A DNA stretch of 64,000 nt from Sphingobacteriales bacterium. GTDB taxonomy: Bacteria > Bacteroidota > Bacteroidia > AKYH767-A > OLB10. The notes under the pieces were generated by a model. It was not told where the DNA came from. It worked only from the letters and a program-made list of their open reading frames with translations, and did not search any database. The position numbers and the translations under genes were made by a program. This document shows positions 17,448-26,506 of the stretch, one piece after another (position 1 is the stretch's first letter; each line of letters opens with the position of its first letter). The stretch lies in NCBI GenBank assembly GCA_021299095.1, contig JAJTFW010000003.1, positions 1-64,000 on the forward strand, read 5' to 3'.

Positions 17448-18398
17448 ATGAAAAAACTGTTTCGTTTCCTGGTAATCACCATTGGTGTGACAGTAGGTGT
17501 CGCGGCGGCAGCTGCAGCTTTCGTCTATGTTAGAGGGGTCCCAACGTACGAGCCCGAAAAATCGAATTTTGTCCATGTCAGTTCGCCGGCCAGCATCGAG
17601 CGTGGGCGTAAGCTCAGCTCCATGTTGTGCGCCAACTGCCACTTGGATGACCAAACCGGGAAGCTTTCGGGTAAACGAATGCTCGATGCTCCGCCGGAAT
17701 TCGGCATTGCAAATTCGGCAAACATCACCCGCGACGAGGAGTTTGGTATCGGGAATTATACCGATGGCGAGCTCGTGGTGCTTCTTCGTACAGGTGTCAA
17801 GCGAAACGGACAATATGCTCCGCCGTACATGGCCAAACTACCACACCTGTCCGACGAGGATATGAATGCTATTATCTCGTTTTTGCGCTCCGATGATCCC
17901 TGGGTACAAGCCGTACATACGCCTGCTCCACCCTGCGAACCCTCCCTGCTGACCAAATTCCTTTGCAACACGGCCTTCAAACCCTTGCCGATGCCAAAGC
18001 AATCCATCGCTTCGCCCGACACCAGTAATAGGGTTGAACTAGGCCGCTATCTGGCGCATAACTTGGATTGTTATGCCTGCCACTCGGGCGATTTTACCAA
18101 GATGGACATCCTCCGCCCTGAAAATAGTTTCCGGTATTTCGGTGGGGGGAATCTTCCGCTGAATTTCGAAGGAAAACCGGTCATGACCTCGAACATCACC
18201 CCCGACAAGGAAACGGGGATAGGCCTGTGGTCGGAGGATACGTTTGTCAGGGCCTTGAAATACGGTATTTTGGATGGCCAGGATGCCTTGCGATACCCAA
18301 TGGTGCCTTACGTGCAGCTCAGCGATTACGAGGCAGGAGCCATCTATGCTTACCTGATGACTATACCCCCGATTCATAACTCCATCCCGCGCAACTGA
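17448..18398 (+). CDS. Diheme c-type cytochrome, membrane-anchored
   Basis: The 316-aa protein has one N-terminal transmembrane segment (FLVITIGVTVGVAAAAAAFVYV) and two heme attachment sites, CANCH (about residue 62) and CYACH (about residue 208). Each domain contains NITRDEEFGIG or NITPDKETGIG, the repeated loop seen in Bacteroidota diheme cytochromes related to alcohol or gluconate dehydrogenase cytochrome subunits. It faces the periplasm and probably carries electrons to a terminal oxidase; its redox partner is not in the window. The TM2 gene follows 18 bp after the stop, so co-transcription is possible. Confidence 0.85.
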   Translation: MKKLFRFLVITIGVTVGVAAAAAAFVYVRGVPTYEPEKSNFVHVSSPASIERGRKLSSMLCANCHLDDQTGKLSGKRMLDAPPEFGIANSANITRDEEFGIGNYTDGELVVLLRTGVKRNGQYAPPYMAKLPHLSDEDMNAIISFLRSDDPWVQAVHTPAPPCEPSLLTKFLCNTAFKPLPMPKQSIASPDTSNRVELGRYLAHNLDCYACHSGDFTKMDILRPENSFRYFGGGNLPLNFEGKPVMTSNITPDKETGIGLWSEDTFVRALKYGILDGQDALRYPMVPYVQLSDYEAGAIYAYLMTIPPIHNSIPRN

Positions 18399-18416
18399 CC
18401 TCAAACTTTATACAGC

Positions 18417-18755
18417 ATGGAATCACAAAAAGTCGACATGTTCCTGATGGCGAACAGCAAATTCTTCGAAAGCCATCACCTCCCGATGATACGCGAACGC
18501 CTGCTCCAGCTTGATGATAGCCGCTGGGTTATCATTCAAACCCTGCAGTTCAAAGACCCGACAACAATTCTGATTGTTTCTTTGTTAGGCGGATACCTGG
18601 GAATTGACCGTTTCATCATCGGTGATACAGGACTTGGTATCGGTAAGCTGCTCACTTGCGGTGGACTCGGCATTTGGACCATCGTCGACTGGTTCATGAT
18701 TCAGGGCGTGACACGCGAAAAGAACATGGCCACACTCCAGCAACATCTCTACTGA
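18417..18755 (+). CDS. TM2 domain protein
   Basis: The 112-aa protein carries a C-terminal TM2 domain (residues about 52-98): a first helix ending LLGGYLGIDRFIIGDTGLGIGKLL and a second ending GIWTIVDWFMI, with the DRF motif between them. TM2 proteins are small membrane proteins of unknown role. It is the first gene of a tightly packed set with DUF2752, DUF4870 and M48 genes; the next start is 5 bp after its stop. Confidence 0.9.
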   Translation: MESQKVDMFLMANSKFFESHHLPMIRERLLQLDDSRWVIIQTLQFKDPTTILIVSLLGGYLGIDRFIIGDTGLGIGKLLTCGGLGIWTIVDWFMIQGVTREKNMATLQQHLY

Positions 18756-18760
18756 GGTAC

Positions 18761-19153
18761 ATGCGCAATTCCTCACGGTTTATACGCTTTCTGATTCCTG
18801 CGGGGTTGATCTGGGTTGTCCTCAATGGAATTGGGGTCATCTCGTTCAGTCCTTGCCTATTCCATCTGATAACCGGATTACCCTGCCCTTCGTGCGGTAC
18901 CACCCGGGCGATTCTCGCCCTGTTTGAAGGTAATTGGGCAGGTTCGCTCCGAATCAATCCGCTTGGATTATTAAGCGTTGGATTGTTTACATCGGGGGCG
19001 CTTATTATCCTGCTTGAGCGTACGATCCGAAAGCCATTGCTTAAACACGTTGTTAACCGTTGTGTTTTTTTAGTACAACAAAAACACGTGGCGGCACCAC
19101 TTGTTTTATTGCTTTTGGTGAACTGGTTCTGGAACATCAGCAAAGGACTTTGA
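18761..19153 (+). CDS. DUF2752 family membrane protein
   Basis: The 130-aa protein fits DUF2752: the signature CLFHLITGLPCPSCGTTRA with its CPxCGxTRA motif, followed by the Asn-Pro of LRINPLGLL, and about three hydrophobic segments. The ORF track start lies 35 codons upstream inside the TM2 gene; the ATG at 18761, right after the TM2 stop, is used here. Its stop overlaps the next start (TGATG). The biochemical role is unknown; the paired cysteines are conserved in the family and could bind metal or form a disulfide. Confidence 0.85.
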   Translation: MRNSSRFIRFLIPAGLIWVVLNGIGVISFSPCLFHLITGLPCPSCGTTRAILALFEGNWAGSLRINPLGLLSVGLFTSGALIILLERTIRKPLLKHVVNRCVFLVQQKHVAAPLVLLLLVNWFWNISKGL

Positions 19154-19578
19154 TGGCACATACATTTCCCTATTCACCGGGTGAACACGAGACTGAAAAG
19201 GCCTCGAACAGTTACCTGATGTCGTTGGTGGCAGTCATTGCCGGACTCCCTTTACCCATCATCAACCTCCTGGCAACGCTGTTTTTCTTCTTGGCCAACC
19301 GTAAAGGAACATATTTCGTCCGCTGGCATTGTACACAAGCACTCCTGTCACAAGCCTCACTGTTGTTCATCAACAGTTTCGGATTTTGGTGGACCATCGA
19401 TATTATTTTCGGTGACGAAGTCATCAGCAACCGCTATGTCGGGTATCTGATTGCCGCAGGTATTCTGAATCTGACCGAACTTATTGCCACCATACATGCT
19501 GCCATTCAAACCCGAAAGGGTCGGCATATAAAGTGGTGGTTTTACGGAACACTAACCGATCTGGTTTGCCGGCCATGA
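19153..19578 (+). CDS. DUF4870-like small membrane protein
   Basis: The 141-aa protein starts at an ATG overlapping the upstream TGA (TGATG); the ORF track's longer start lies inside the preceding gene. It has an N-terminal amphipathic stretch, then four hydrophobic segments; the order (helix, NRKGTYFVRWHCTQALLSQ loop, helices) matches DUF4870/Tic20-like proteins. Function unknown. Its stop overlaps the M48 start by ATGA. Confidence 0.75.
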   Translation: MAHTFPYSPGEHETEKASNSYLMSLVAVIAGLPLPIINLLATLFFFLANRKGTYFVRWHCTQALLSQASLLFINSFGFWWTIDIIFGDEVISNRYVGYLIAAGILNLTELIATIHAAIQTRKGRHIKWWFYGTLTDLVCRP

Positions 19579-20366
19579 AGCAAACGTACACTGTTCTGTT
19601 GCAGGGGCTATTGTTGTTGATAGCCGTACTCCTCCTCTTCGTACTCCTGATGGGAACCGACTGGGCTGGATTGACCAACGCGGAGGAAAGGAGTGAGCAA
19701 ACTGCACAACGAGTTGGGGAGTTGATGTATGACTTCATCAACGAAACGGAGGAAGTGGCGACCGATACGGCACTGACAAATCCGGTTCATCAACTTATCC
19801 AGAAGCTCTGCCGCGATAACGGGATTGACTACTCTTCCGTCACGTTTCACGTACTACTGAACGATGAGGTAAATGCCTTCGCTTTACCCGGTCGCCAATT
19901 GGTGGTCTATACCGGTTTATTGGACGAATGCCGGAATGAATCTGAATTGGCGGGTGTGCTGGCCCACGAATTGGCCCACATTGAACAAGACCACGTGATG
20001 AAAAAACTGGCCAAAGAACTGGGCTTCTCCATGCTATCGACCCTGACCAATGACGGGGAGACCCTCGGATTGGTGTTCGAGACCTTGGGTTCATCCGCTT
20101 ATGACCGAGAACTGGAGATTGCCGCTGACATGGCTGCAGTAGAATACCTCGAGGTCGCCGGCCTGAATCCGAGGGCATTTGCCGATATACTCTACCGGAT
20201 TGACGGAATGCAGGATTCTTCGCCCGAGTTCCTCGACTGGATTAGCACGCACCCGGATGCCCAGTCGAGGGCTGAAGCAGTTATGGACGCGGTGGATTCC
20301 GAACTTCCGATACCAGAGCCGGTTTTACCCTCAGCCATGTGGGATGACATGAAAGCCGCTTTGTAA
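19575..20366 (+). CDS. M48 family zinc metallopeptidase, membrane-anchored
   Basis: The 263-aa protein starts at an ATG in an ATGA overlap with the DUF4870-like stop. One N-terminal transmembrane helix (VLLQGLLLLIAVLLLFVLLMG) is followed by a peptidase domain with the zinc motif HELAHIEQDH and a downstream third-ligand Glu in RELEIAADMAAVEYL. The NAFALPGRQLVVYTGLL strand matches the M48 substrate cleft. It is a periplasmic protease of the BepA/YcaL type, possibly in envelope quality control. Coupling to three small membrane proteins suggests that it acts on or with them. Confidence 0.9.
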   Translation: MKQTYTVLLQGLLLLIAVLLLFVLLMGTDWAGLTNAEERSEQTAQRVGELMYDFINETEEVATDTALTNPVHQLIQKLCRDNGIDYSSVTFHVLLNDEVNAFALPGRQLVVYTGLLDECRNESELAGVLAHELAHIEQDHVMKKLAKELGFSMLSTLTNDGETLGLVFETLGSSAYDRELEIAADMAAVEYLEVAGLNPRAFADILYRIDGMQDSSPEFLDWISTHPDAQSRAEAVMDAVDSELPIPEPVLPSAMWDDMKAAL

Positions 20367-20436
20367 GGTTTTGGCAGATTTTTAACAGAAAAACACGCAG
20401 ATTCTGCGTACACCATACATTCTAAATCCATTCAGC

Positions 20437-22107
20437 ATGTGCGGAATCGTAGCCGTATTCGAACTCCAGTCGGACCCGCAAAGCCTGCGTCCGCAGGTTC
20501 TTGAGCAATCACGAAAAATCAGGCATCGCGGCCCCGATTGGTCGGGCATGTACTGCAGCCCCAAAGCCCTACTTGCTCACGAGCGCCTGGCGATTGTGGA
20601 CCCCCGTTCGGGAGGTCAACCCTTGTTCAGTGCCGATGGCCAAGTCGTGCTTGCTGTGAACGGAGAAATCTATAACCACCGCGAATTGCGTGCAAAATTT
20701 CCGGACTATCCCTTCCGTACAGAGTCCGATTGCGAAGTGATTCTGGCACTTTACGAACGACATGGTTCCGATTTTCTGGAACAACTCAACGGCATTTTCG
20801 CGTTCGCACTTTGGGATGAATCCCGGCAACGCTACCTCATCGGACGCGACCATATGGGCATTATCCCGCTCTACACCGGTAGGGATCAGCATGGGAATTT
20901 TTATGTGGCGTCCGAACTCAAGGCACTGGAGGGTATCTGCAATCGTCTCGAAGAATTTCCGCCAGGCCATGTCCTGTGTAGTGACGAGCATGAAAAGCCG
21001 GTAGCCTGGTACGAACGCGAATGGAAAACTTTTGCTGCGGTGAGTAATAATCCCACAGACATCAAACAACTCCGTAACGCGCTCGAAGGAGCCGTGCACC
21101 GCCAGTTGATGAGCGATGTGCCTTACGGTGTTCTGCTTTCGGGTGGACTCGATTCGTCCATCATCGCCGCGGTTACAGCGCGTTTCGCTCCAAACCGAAT
21201 CGAGAGCGGAGACAAACATGCGGCCTGGTATCCGCGCCTGCATTCGTTTGCCGTAGGCTTAAAGGATTCTCCTGACCTGGCCGCTGCACGGGTTGTGGCA
21301 GAACACATCAACTCGGTCCACCACGAAGTGAACTTTACTGTTCAGGAAGGCCTTGATGCCATCAGCGATGTGATCTACCACCTCGAAACCTACGACGTCA
21401 CCACTGTTCGCGCTTCCACGCCCATGTACCTCCTTGCCCGCGTAATCAAAAGCATGGGGATAAAAATGGTGCTCTCGGGTGAAGGTTCAGACGAGTTGTT
21501 CGGAGGATATCTCTATTTCCACAAAGCGCCCAATGCACAAGCATTTCACGAGGAGACGGTACGTAAACTGGGCAAACTACACCTCTACGACTGCCTGCGG
21601 GCCAACAAGTCGCTGGCCGCCTGGGGGGTTGAAGGACGCGTTCCCTTCCTCGACAAAGAATTCATGGATGTGGCGATGCGCATCAACCCATCCGATAAAA
21701 TGACGGGTGAAGGAAAAATTGAAAAACACGTGCTGCGCAAGGCGTTCGAAGACCTGCTGCCCGAGGCCATCGCCTGGAGGCAGAAAGAACAATTCAGCGA
21801 CGGCGTAGGGTACAGCTGGATCGACACCCTGAAAGCCCGTGCAAACGAGCAGGTGAGCGATGAGGATCTCGCGAAGGCACACTTCCGCTTTCCGGTTAAT
21901 CCACCCCAAACAAAGGAAGAATACGTTTACCGCAGCATATTCAGCCGACACTTCCCCTCTGAGGCAGCGGCCTCTTGTGTGCCCTCCGTCAAATCGGTGG
22001 CCTGCAGTACGCCGGAAGCGCTTGCCTGGGATGCCTCCTTCAGAAACCTGAACGATCCCTCCGGCAGAGCTGTGCAGTCTGTCCACCGCAACGGACTTCA
22101 ATCCTAA
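20437..22107 (+). CDS. asnB: Asparagine synthase (glutamine-hydrolysing), AsnB type
   Basis: The 556-aa protein (E. coli AsnB is 554) has the catalytic Cys2 at the N-terminus (MCGIVAVFEL) in a class II glutaminase domain. The C-terminal synthetase domain has the PP-loop LLSGGLDSSIIA near residue 235 and the GEGSDELFGGYLYF motif. It converts aspartate, glutamine and ATP into asparagine, glutamate and AMP in the cytoplasm. It is a free-standing gene 70 bp after the M48 gene, and is intact. Confidence 0.96.
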   Translation: MCGIVAVFELQSDPQSLRPQVLEQSRKIRHRGPDWSGMYCSPKALLAHERLAIVDPRSGGQPLFSADGQVVLAVNGEIYNHRELRAKFPDYPFRTESDCEVILALYERHGSDFLEQLNGIFAFALWDESRQRYLIGRDHMGIIPLYTGRDQHGNFYVASELKALEGICNRLEEFPPGHVLCSDEHEKPVAWYEREWKTFAAVSNNPTDIKQLRNALEGAVHRQLMSDVPYGVLLSGGLDSSIIAAVTARFAPNRIESGDKHAAWYPRLHSFAVGLKDSPDLAAARVVAEHINSVHHEVNFTVQEGLDAISDVIYHLETYDVTTVRASTPMYLLARVIKSMGIKMVLSGEGSDELFGGYLYFHKAPNAQAFHEETVRKLGKLHLYDCLRANKSLAAWGVEGRVPFLDKEFMDVAMRINPSDKMTGEGKIEKHVLRKAFEDLLPEAIAWRQKEQFSDGVGYSWIDTLKARANEQVSDEDLAKAHFRFPVNPPQTKEEYVYRSIFSRHFPSEAAASCVPSVKSVACSTPEALAWDASFRNLNDPSGRAVQSVHRNGLQS

Positions 22108-22151
22108 AGAGGCAAACCGATTTACGCTAACCCGAATCAACCGGGGCTTTC

Positions 22152-22159
22152 TACCTTTG
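22152..22159 (+). promoter_or_regulatory. -7 box (TACCTTTG) of the rhodanese-thioredoxin gene
   Basis: Exact match to TAnnTTTG, 18 nt before the ATG at 22178. The box lies where the ORF track would begin the protein (TTG at 22157), which argues for the ATG as the true start. Confidence 0.6.
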
Positions 22160-22177
22160 GGTTCAGAAACAGAACCT

Positions 22178-22894
22178 ATGAGATACCTCAGCCTTTGCGT
22201 AGCCCTACTCTTCTCGGGCCTTGTTGCTTCCTGTCAGTCGACCGGCACAAAAACCGCTTCCAAACCTGAATTACTCAGTGTGGAAGCTTTTGAAGCGAAA
22301 ATGAACAGCTTGGGAGATGAACAGCTGATTGATGTACGAACACCCGAAGAATTCCTTGCCGGACATTTGACCGGTGCCGTAAACATCAACATTTACGATG
22401 CTGACTTCGCTCAACGTATAGCACAACTCGATAAAAACAGACCCGTATTGGTCTACTGCAAGGCCGGAGGGCGCAGCAAGGATGCGGCAGGACAACTGGC
22501 AGCACTGGGATACACCGTAAGTGAACTTCAGGGTGGGACACTGGCTTGGGCCAACGCCGGGAAAGCACTGGAAACGGCGGGTCCGGAGAAAGCTACGGGC
22601 ATGACCCTGGAACAGTACGAACAGGCCGTAGCTGCACAGCCCATGGTGTTGGTTGACTTTAAAGCCACCTGGTGTAAACCGTGTAAGATGCTGGCCCCTA
22701 TCCTCGACGAATTGGTGAAGAAGCAAGAAGGAAAACTCACCCTGATCAAAATCGATGCAGATGAGAATCCGGCCCTGATGCAGGCAAAACAGATCAACAG
22801 CATTCCCTACCTCGAATTGTATAAAGACGGGAAACGGGTGTGGACACACATGGGCCTGACCGACGAAGCCACGATTGCTGCGCAGTTGAAGTAA
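22178..22894 (+). CDS. Rhodanese-thioredoxin fusion lipoprotein
   Basis: The 238-aa protein has a lipoprotein signal (MRYLSLCVALLFSGLVASC). A rhodanese domain (about 35-130) has the active-site loop VYCKAGGRS. A thioredoxin domain (about 140-236) has active site WCKPCK and the cis-Pro strand NSIPYLELY. Rhodanese domains carry sulfane sulfur; thioredoxin reduces disulfides or persulfides. A fusion tethered to a membrane suggests periplasmic persulfide or thiol handling. The CKPC rather than CGPC motif would shift the redox potential. Start chosen at the ATG behind a TACCTTTG box. Confidence 0.9.
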   Translation: MRYLSLCVALLFSGLVASCQSTGTKTASKPELLSVEAFEAKMNSLGDEQLIDVRTPEEFLAGHLTGAVNINIYDADFAQRIAQLDKNRPVLVYCKAGGRSKDAAGQLAALGYTVSELQGGTLAWANAGKALETAGPEKATGMTLEQYEQAVAAQPMVLVDFKATWCKPCKMLAPILDELVKKQEGKLTLIKIDADENPALMQAKQINSIPYLELYKDGKRVWTHMGLTDEATIAAQLK

Positions 22895-23003
22895 GCCCTC
22901 TTGATCGGGTGATAAATGGCATTGCCCTGGGTAGCTCCAGGTGATTGCCCTTGAAACCAACCTGGGGTTAAACACCGTGTCAGTCTACCTGCGAACAACA
23001 GCC

Positions 23004-23423
23004 ATGGATATACGCCTTCAACGCCGTATGCTCAACGCCCTGGTCATTTTCACCTCCTTGTTTGGCTTTCTGGAATGGGGCGGCAACAATGAGGCTTTTC
23101 TCTATGAAACGGAAATCGAGGTGATATCGCGTATGCTGAAGGATCCTCTTGCGGTCATTCACCCTTTGACTTTGTTGCCAATGGCTGGCCAAGCACTGCT
23201 CTTGATCACCTTGTTTCAGCACGACCCAAGTCAACGGCTAACTTATTGGGGAGTTACGGGCTTGGGGCTGCTGATCGCATTGATGTTTGTAATCGGTTTA
23301 ATCAGCTTGAGCCTGAAAATTGTAGCATCCACTACCCCCTTTCTAATCATGGCTTTTCTGGCTTTGTACAGCATTAAAATACAGAAACACCTAGCAAGTC
23401 AGCATTCCTCCTCTGAGGTGTGA
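23004..23423 (+). CDS. Small membrane protein, unknown function
   Basis: The 139-aa protein, read from the ATG MDIRLQRRM (the ORF track starts 21 codons earlier), has about four hydrophobic segments (residues 9-23, 51-65, 77-98, 104-121) and a short soluble EWGGNNEAFLYETE loop after the first. No family recognised. It starts 110 bp after the rhodanese gene and ends 38 bp before the SRPBCC gene, so it may be in one transcript with the latter. Confidence 0.6.
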   Translation: MDIRLQRRMLNALVIFTSLFGFLEWGGNNEAFLYETEIEVISRMLKDPLAVIHPLTLLPMAGQALLLITLFQHDPSQRLTYWGVTGLGLLIALMFVIGLISLSLKIVASTTPFLIMAFLALYSIKIQKHLASQHSSSEV

Positions 23424-23460
23424 ACGACTCCAACTTTTTATTTTAATTCCCGAATTGACA

Positions 23461-23883
23461 ATGGGCGAGCAATCAACAAATAAAATTAAGGTTACGGTTA
23501 CGGTTAATGTTCAGCGCGACAAGGCATGGATGTTCTACACCCTTCCTGAACACATTACCCAGTGGAATTTTGCTCACCCAAGCTGGCATTGTCCCTCGGC
23601 TTCAAACGATGTACGTGTGGGAGGAAAATATGTAGCAAGGATGGAAGCACGGGACGGAAGTTCCGGATTCGATTTTGAAGCAGTTTATGTTGATGTGAAT
23701 GATCCCGCAGAGCTAGCATATGAATTCGGCGGCCGCCTGGCCCGGGTGACATTCGGAGAGCAAAATGGTCAAACAACGGTGACCATCGTGTTCGATCCGG
23801 AAACAGAAAATCCGATCGAGCTGCAACGACAAGGCTGGCAGGCTATTCTGGATAGTTACAAATGCTACACGGAATCAAATTAA
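23461..23883 (+). CDS. SRPBCC (AHSA1/START-like) domain protein
   Basis: The 140-aa protein fits an Activator of Hsp90 ATPase homologue 1-like (AHSA1) fold: an N-terminal beta-strand IKVTVTVNVQRDKAWMFYT, then a W.P.. turn, VGGKYVARMEARDGSSGFDFEA, and a long C-terminal helix (RQGWQAILDSYKCYTE). The ORF track start is TTG; the ATG two codons later is preferred. Such proteins bind small hydrophobic ligands; the ligand is unknown. Confidence 0.8.
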   Translation: MGEQSTNKIKVTVTVNVQRDKAWMFYTLPEHITQWNFAHPSWHCPSASNDVRVGGKYVARMEARDGSSGFDFEAVYVDVNDPAELAYEFGGRLARVTFGEQNGQTTVTIVFDPETENPIELQRQGWQAILDSYKCYTESN

Positions 23884-23909
23884 CCGGTATCAGGTCTTAC
23901 CCACATCCG

Positions 23910-24986
23910 ATGCGTCTAGCTAGCCTCACCTCCTTCGCTGTGTTCATCCTCTGTCTTTCCGCGGCTTTCATTTCGTGCGGCAGACCCAATGAGCGAACAG
24001 AAGCGGCGCCGTCAGTGCAAACGCAATCCACTTCTTTAGGCGATACGGTAAATGATCTCAGCAAGAACATCGATTGCATTTTCCAGGATCAGCAGGGGAA
24101 CCACTGGTTTGCCAGCAACGGCGGAGGGGTATACCGTTACAATGGAAAGGTGCTGGTGAATTACACTACACGTGATGGCCTGGTCAGCAATTACGTGTGG
24201 ACCATCCAACAGGATGTGCATGGAATAATGTGGTTCTCTACTCGCGACGGATTCAGCTCATTCGATGGAAAGACCTTTACCAACAGGACGTTCGCAATTG
24301 AAAACGCATTTACCGGCAATTTTAAACCCCATGCGACTGGTTTGTTATTTCCACACAAAAAAGGGGTGTGTTACTACAACGGGAAGTCTTTTATCAACTT
24401 CACCATTCATCCCGCATCGTATACACTTCCCCCGAATGAAGCCAGCGGCCCTTACTTTGTTTATTCAACACTGATCGACCGCTCAGGAGTTGCATGGTTC
24501 GGTACACAATCAGAAGGTGTTTGCCGATACGATGGTGAAACGATCTCATACCTTTCCGATAAAGATCTGGCAGGGCCTGCGGTAAGGACCATTTACCAGG
24601 ATAAGCGAGGCTTGCTGTGGTTCGGCAACAACGGTGGTGGACTATTCCGATACGATGGAAAGCAACTCTCCAACATCACAGCCGATAAGAACCTCGGGAA
24701 TATGAAGTTTCTAAGAGAAAAAAAGCCGGTCGATATGCCGGGGTCGCTTGCCCGCGTATGGGCCATCAACGAGGACAATGCCGGCAAGCTCTTGATTGGC
24801 ACCATCGATTCCGGACTTTGGACATTCGACGGTACCACGTTGAGCAACCTGACCACCAGCGACTGACTACCCGGCAATTCCATCTGGGTGATATACAAAG
24901 ACCGGGACGGAAAGATGTGGATGGTAACCAACGGTGAAACGGTTTGCCAATACGACGGGAAGAAGTTCGTTAAAGTGGAATTTTGA
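23910..24986 (+). pseudogene. Two-component-regulator-type propeller lipoprotein, interrupted by an in-frame TGA
   Basis: From the ATG at 23910 (MRLASLTSFAVFILCLSAAFISC, a lipoprotein signal) the frame gives a beta-propeller of repeats of the form D..G..WF.T...G...YDGK, as in the Reg_prop repeats of hybrid sensors. At codon 319 a TGA (24864-24866) interrupts it. The same frame then continues without a further stop for 39 codons (LPGNSIWVIYKDRDGKMWMV..CQYDGKKFVKVEF), which is plainly the next blade. The repeats elsewhere have GL after D at this place, so a G-to-T change of GGA to TGA explains it. Truncated protein, readthrough or sequencing error are the options. The ORF track stops at 24866. 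It overlaps nothing; the 276-bp gap after it shows no gene. Confidence 0.8.
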
Positions 24987-25262
24987 TTTTAAAAGATCAC
25001 CGAATGGTTGAATAACGAAGTTATAGAGGCCGCTGGTTGAGCGGAGTCGAAACCAGCTTGCGTTCAAGGAAAGATGCCATAACGAACGATTGCATAACAG
25101 ATGAACGTTTTCTGATTTTGCACTAGAATGGCCAAAGCTTTTGCCCAGTTCATGGGCTATTCTTCACGGGATAGTCATGGAACTAGGTGATTGTTATCGT
25201 TTATCACATCCGAGACTTGATTCACTTTTACAGCATCGTAATCTTGAAAAAAGTCATTGGAC

Positions 25263-25916
25263 ATGAAAACAACCCCTTCACCTGTTGGTCTCCTGCTGAC
25301 GCAGGGAATAGTGGTCTTATTTCTCCCTTCCTGCGCACCGGTTTTCAGTGAGATGCAAAGTGCACGCATGATTGGAGAAAACCAATTCGAGTTAGCCGGT
25401 TCCTATTCATCGGTCAGTTTTTCGGATGATGGTGAACAGGAGCAGGTACAAACAAATACCGGCGTACAGGTGGGCTATGGTATTTCGGATAAGGTGGATA
25501 TCCGCGGTCGCTTCGAACACATCAAGGTGAATGATTTTGATGAGAACGTGAACGTGATCGGTTTGGGTCCGAAATTCCGTTTGATTGATCGATATATGTC
25601 TTTTTATATCCCTGTTGGAAATGGCTTAGGGGATTACAATGACAACTGGCAAGTACATCCCACCATGCTGTTTACATTTCCCCTAGCCAAGGATATCCTC
25701 GAGATTACGGTTGCCCCGAAATACCTCCTCACCTTCTGCGAGGGTTGCAACGACGGGTTTGCACTAAATGCGGGATTGGCCATTGGCGAATTGGATCGAT
25801 TTGCTGTCCGGCTCGAATACGGCTTATTGAAAAGCACCGATGACTTCGATGCGGGTCAATACAATCACATCAGTGTAGGCGCAGCCATTACCCTGGGCAA
25901 ACAAGCAAAAAAATGA
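25263..25916 (+). CDS. Outer-membrane beta-barrel-like lipoprotein
   Basis: The 217-aa protein has a lipoprotein signal (GIVVLFLPSCAPVF) followed by amphipathic strands typical of small Bacteroidota barrels: FELAGSYSSVSF, VQVGYGISDKVDIRGRFEHI, GLGPKFRLIDRYMSFYIPVG. The track's TTG start two codons upstream is replaced by the ATG. Cys residues in TFCEGCNDG may form a disulfide. Function unknown; probably an outer-membrane porin-like or surface barrel. Confidence 0.55.
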   Translation: MKTTPSPVGLLLTQGIVVLFLPSCAPVFSEMQSARMIGENQFELAGSYSSVSFSDDGEQEQVQTNTGVQVGYGISDKVDIRGRFEHIKVNDFDENVNVIGLGPKFRLIDRYMSFYIPVGNGLGDYNDNWQVHPTMLFTFPLAKDILEITVAPKYLLTFCEGCNDGFALNAGLAIGELDRFAVRLEYGLLKSTDDFDAGQYNHISVGAAITLGKQAKK

Positions 25917-25973
25917 TGCGCGACAGCGTCCTTAAAACAGTTAGGTCAATATGATAAAACGCTGAACACCGTA

Positions 25974-26432
25974 TTATTTTCTGCCCGACTCGGAACGGAA
26001 CGCAGCCAACTCTCGGCCTTTTCCGGAAAGGATCAGCGTGTGGATTTTGAAATCCCCTTCGCGTTTGACTTCGAGCGAATAGCTTTCCGTTTCCCTGAGT
26101 ATTGCCAGATAGCGCTGCTCCAACTCCATGTGTTCGGTGCAAACCATTTCCGTCACCTGCAAGGGCAGCAGTTTCATCATCTCCTCGTGGACTGTCCACA
26201 TCCCGGCGTAGCTGTTGCATCCGGCTCCGCCCGACATCCTGTTGTCGTCGGATTCGAAGGTGATGTGGATGAGGCCTGGAGGCGCCTTGATGGCCACACC
26301 GTCCATTCGGATCAAACTGAAACGGAGGCCGTACAAATCCGGATTCTTTCCGAAATGGGGTGAGCCGGGTTTAGTGCTATGGCAGGAGCTCTGTAAAACA
26401 GCAAACAAGAAAAAGAAGGCAAGGATGCGCAT
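25974..26432 (-). CDS. META domain (HslJ-like) lipoprotein
   Basis: The 152-aa protein starts at MRILAFFFLFAVLQSSC, a lipoprotein signal; the ORF track start 42 codons upstream has no such feature. The META domain is visible: strand L.LI.MDG, then FESDDNRMSGGAGCNSYAG (the conserved GxxGCN) and a C-terminal KIHTLILSGKGRELAAF. META/HslJ proteins are linked with stress and novobiocin resistance in enterobacteria; the role here is unknown. It is divergent from the histidine kinase gene across about 75 bp. Confidence 0.8.
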   Translation of the reverse strand: MRILAFFFLFAVLQSSCHSTKPGSPHFGKNPDLYGLRFSLIRMDGVAIKAPPGLIHITFESDDNRMSGGAGCNSYAGMWTVHEEMMKLLPLQVTEMVCTEHMELEQRYLAILRETESYSLEVKREGDFKIHTLILSGKGRELAAFRSESGRK

Positions 26433-26494
26433 AGGTAATTCTGTAAAGTACCAAGGTACGGATTTGTCCTTTAGCCAAATTCCTAAAGGTTGAT

Positions 26495-26502
26495 TACCTT
26501 TC
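26495..26502 (+). promoter_or_regulatory. -7-like box (TACCTTTC) of the histidine kinase
   Basis: Seven of eight bases fit TAnnTTTG, and it ends 4 nt before the kinase ATG at 26507. This implies a leaderless or nearly leaderless mRNA. Confidence 0.4.
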
Positions 26503-26506
26503 GGAT

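Noticed and set aside
24864-24866. TGA as a sense codon (Gly, as in Gracilibacteria)
   Set aside because: Many genes in this window end with TGA in the expected place; one event does not support recoding.
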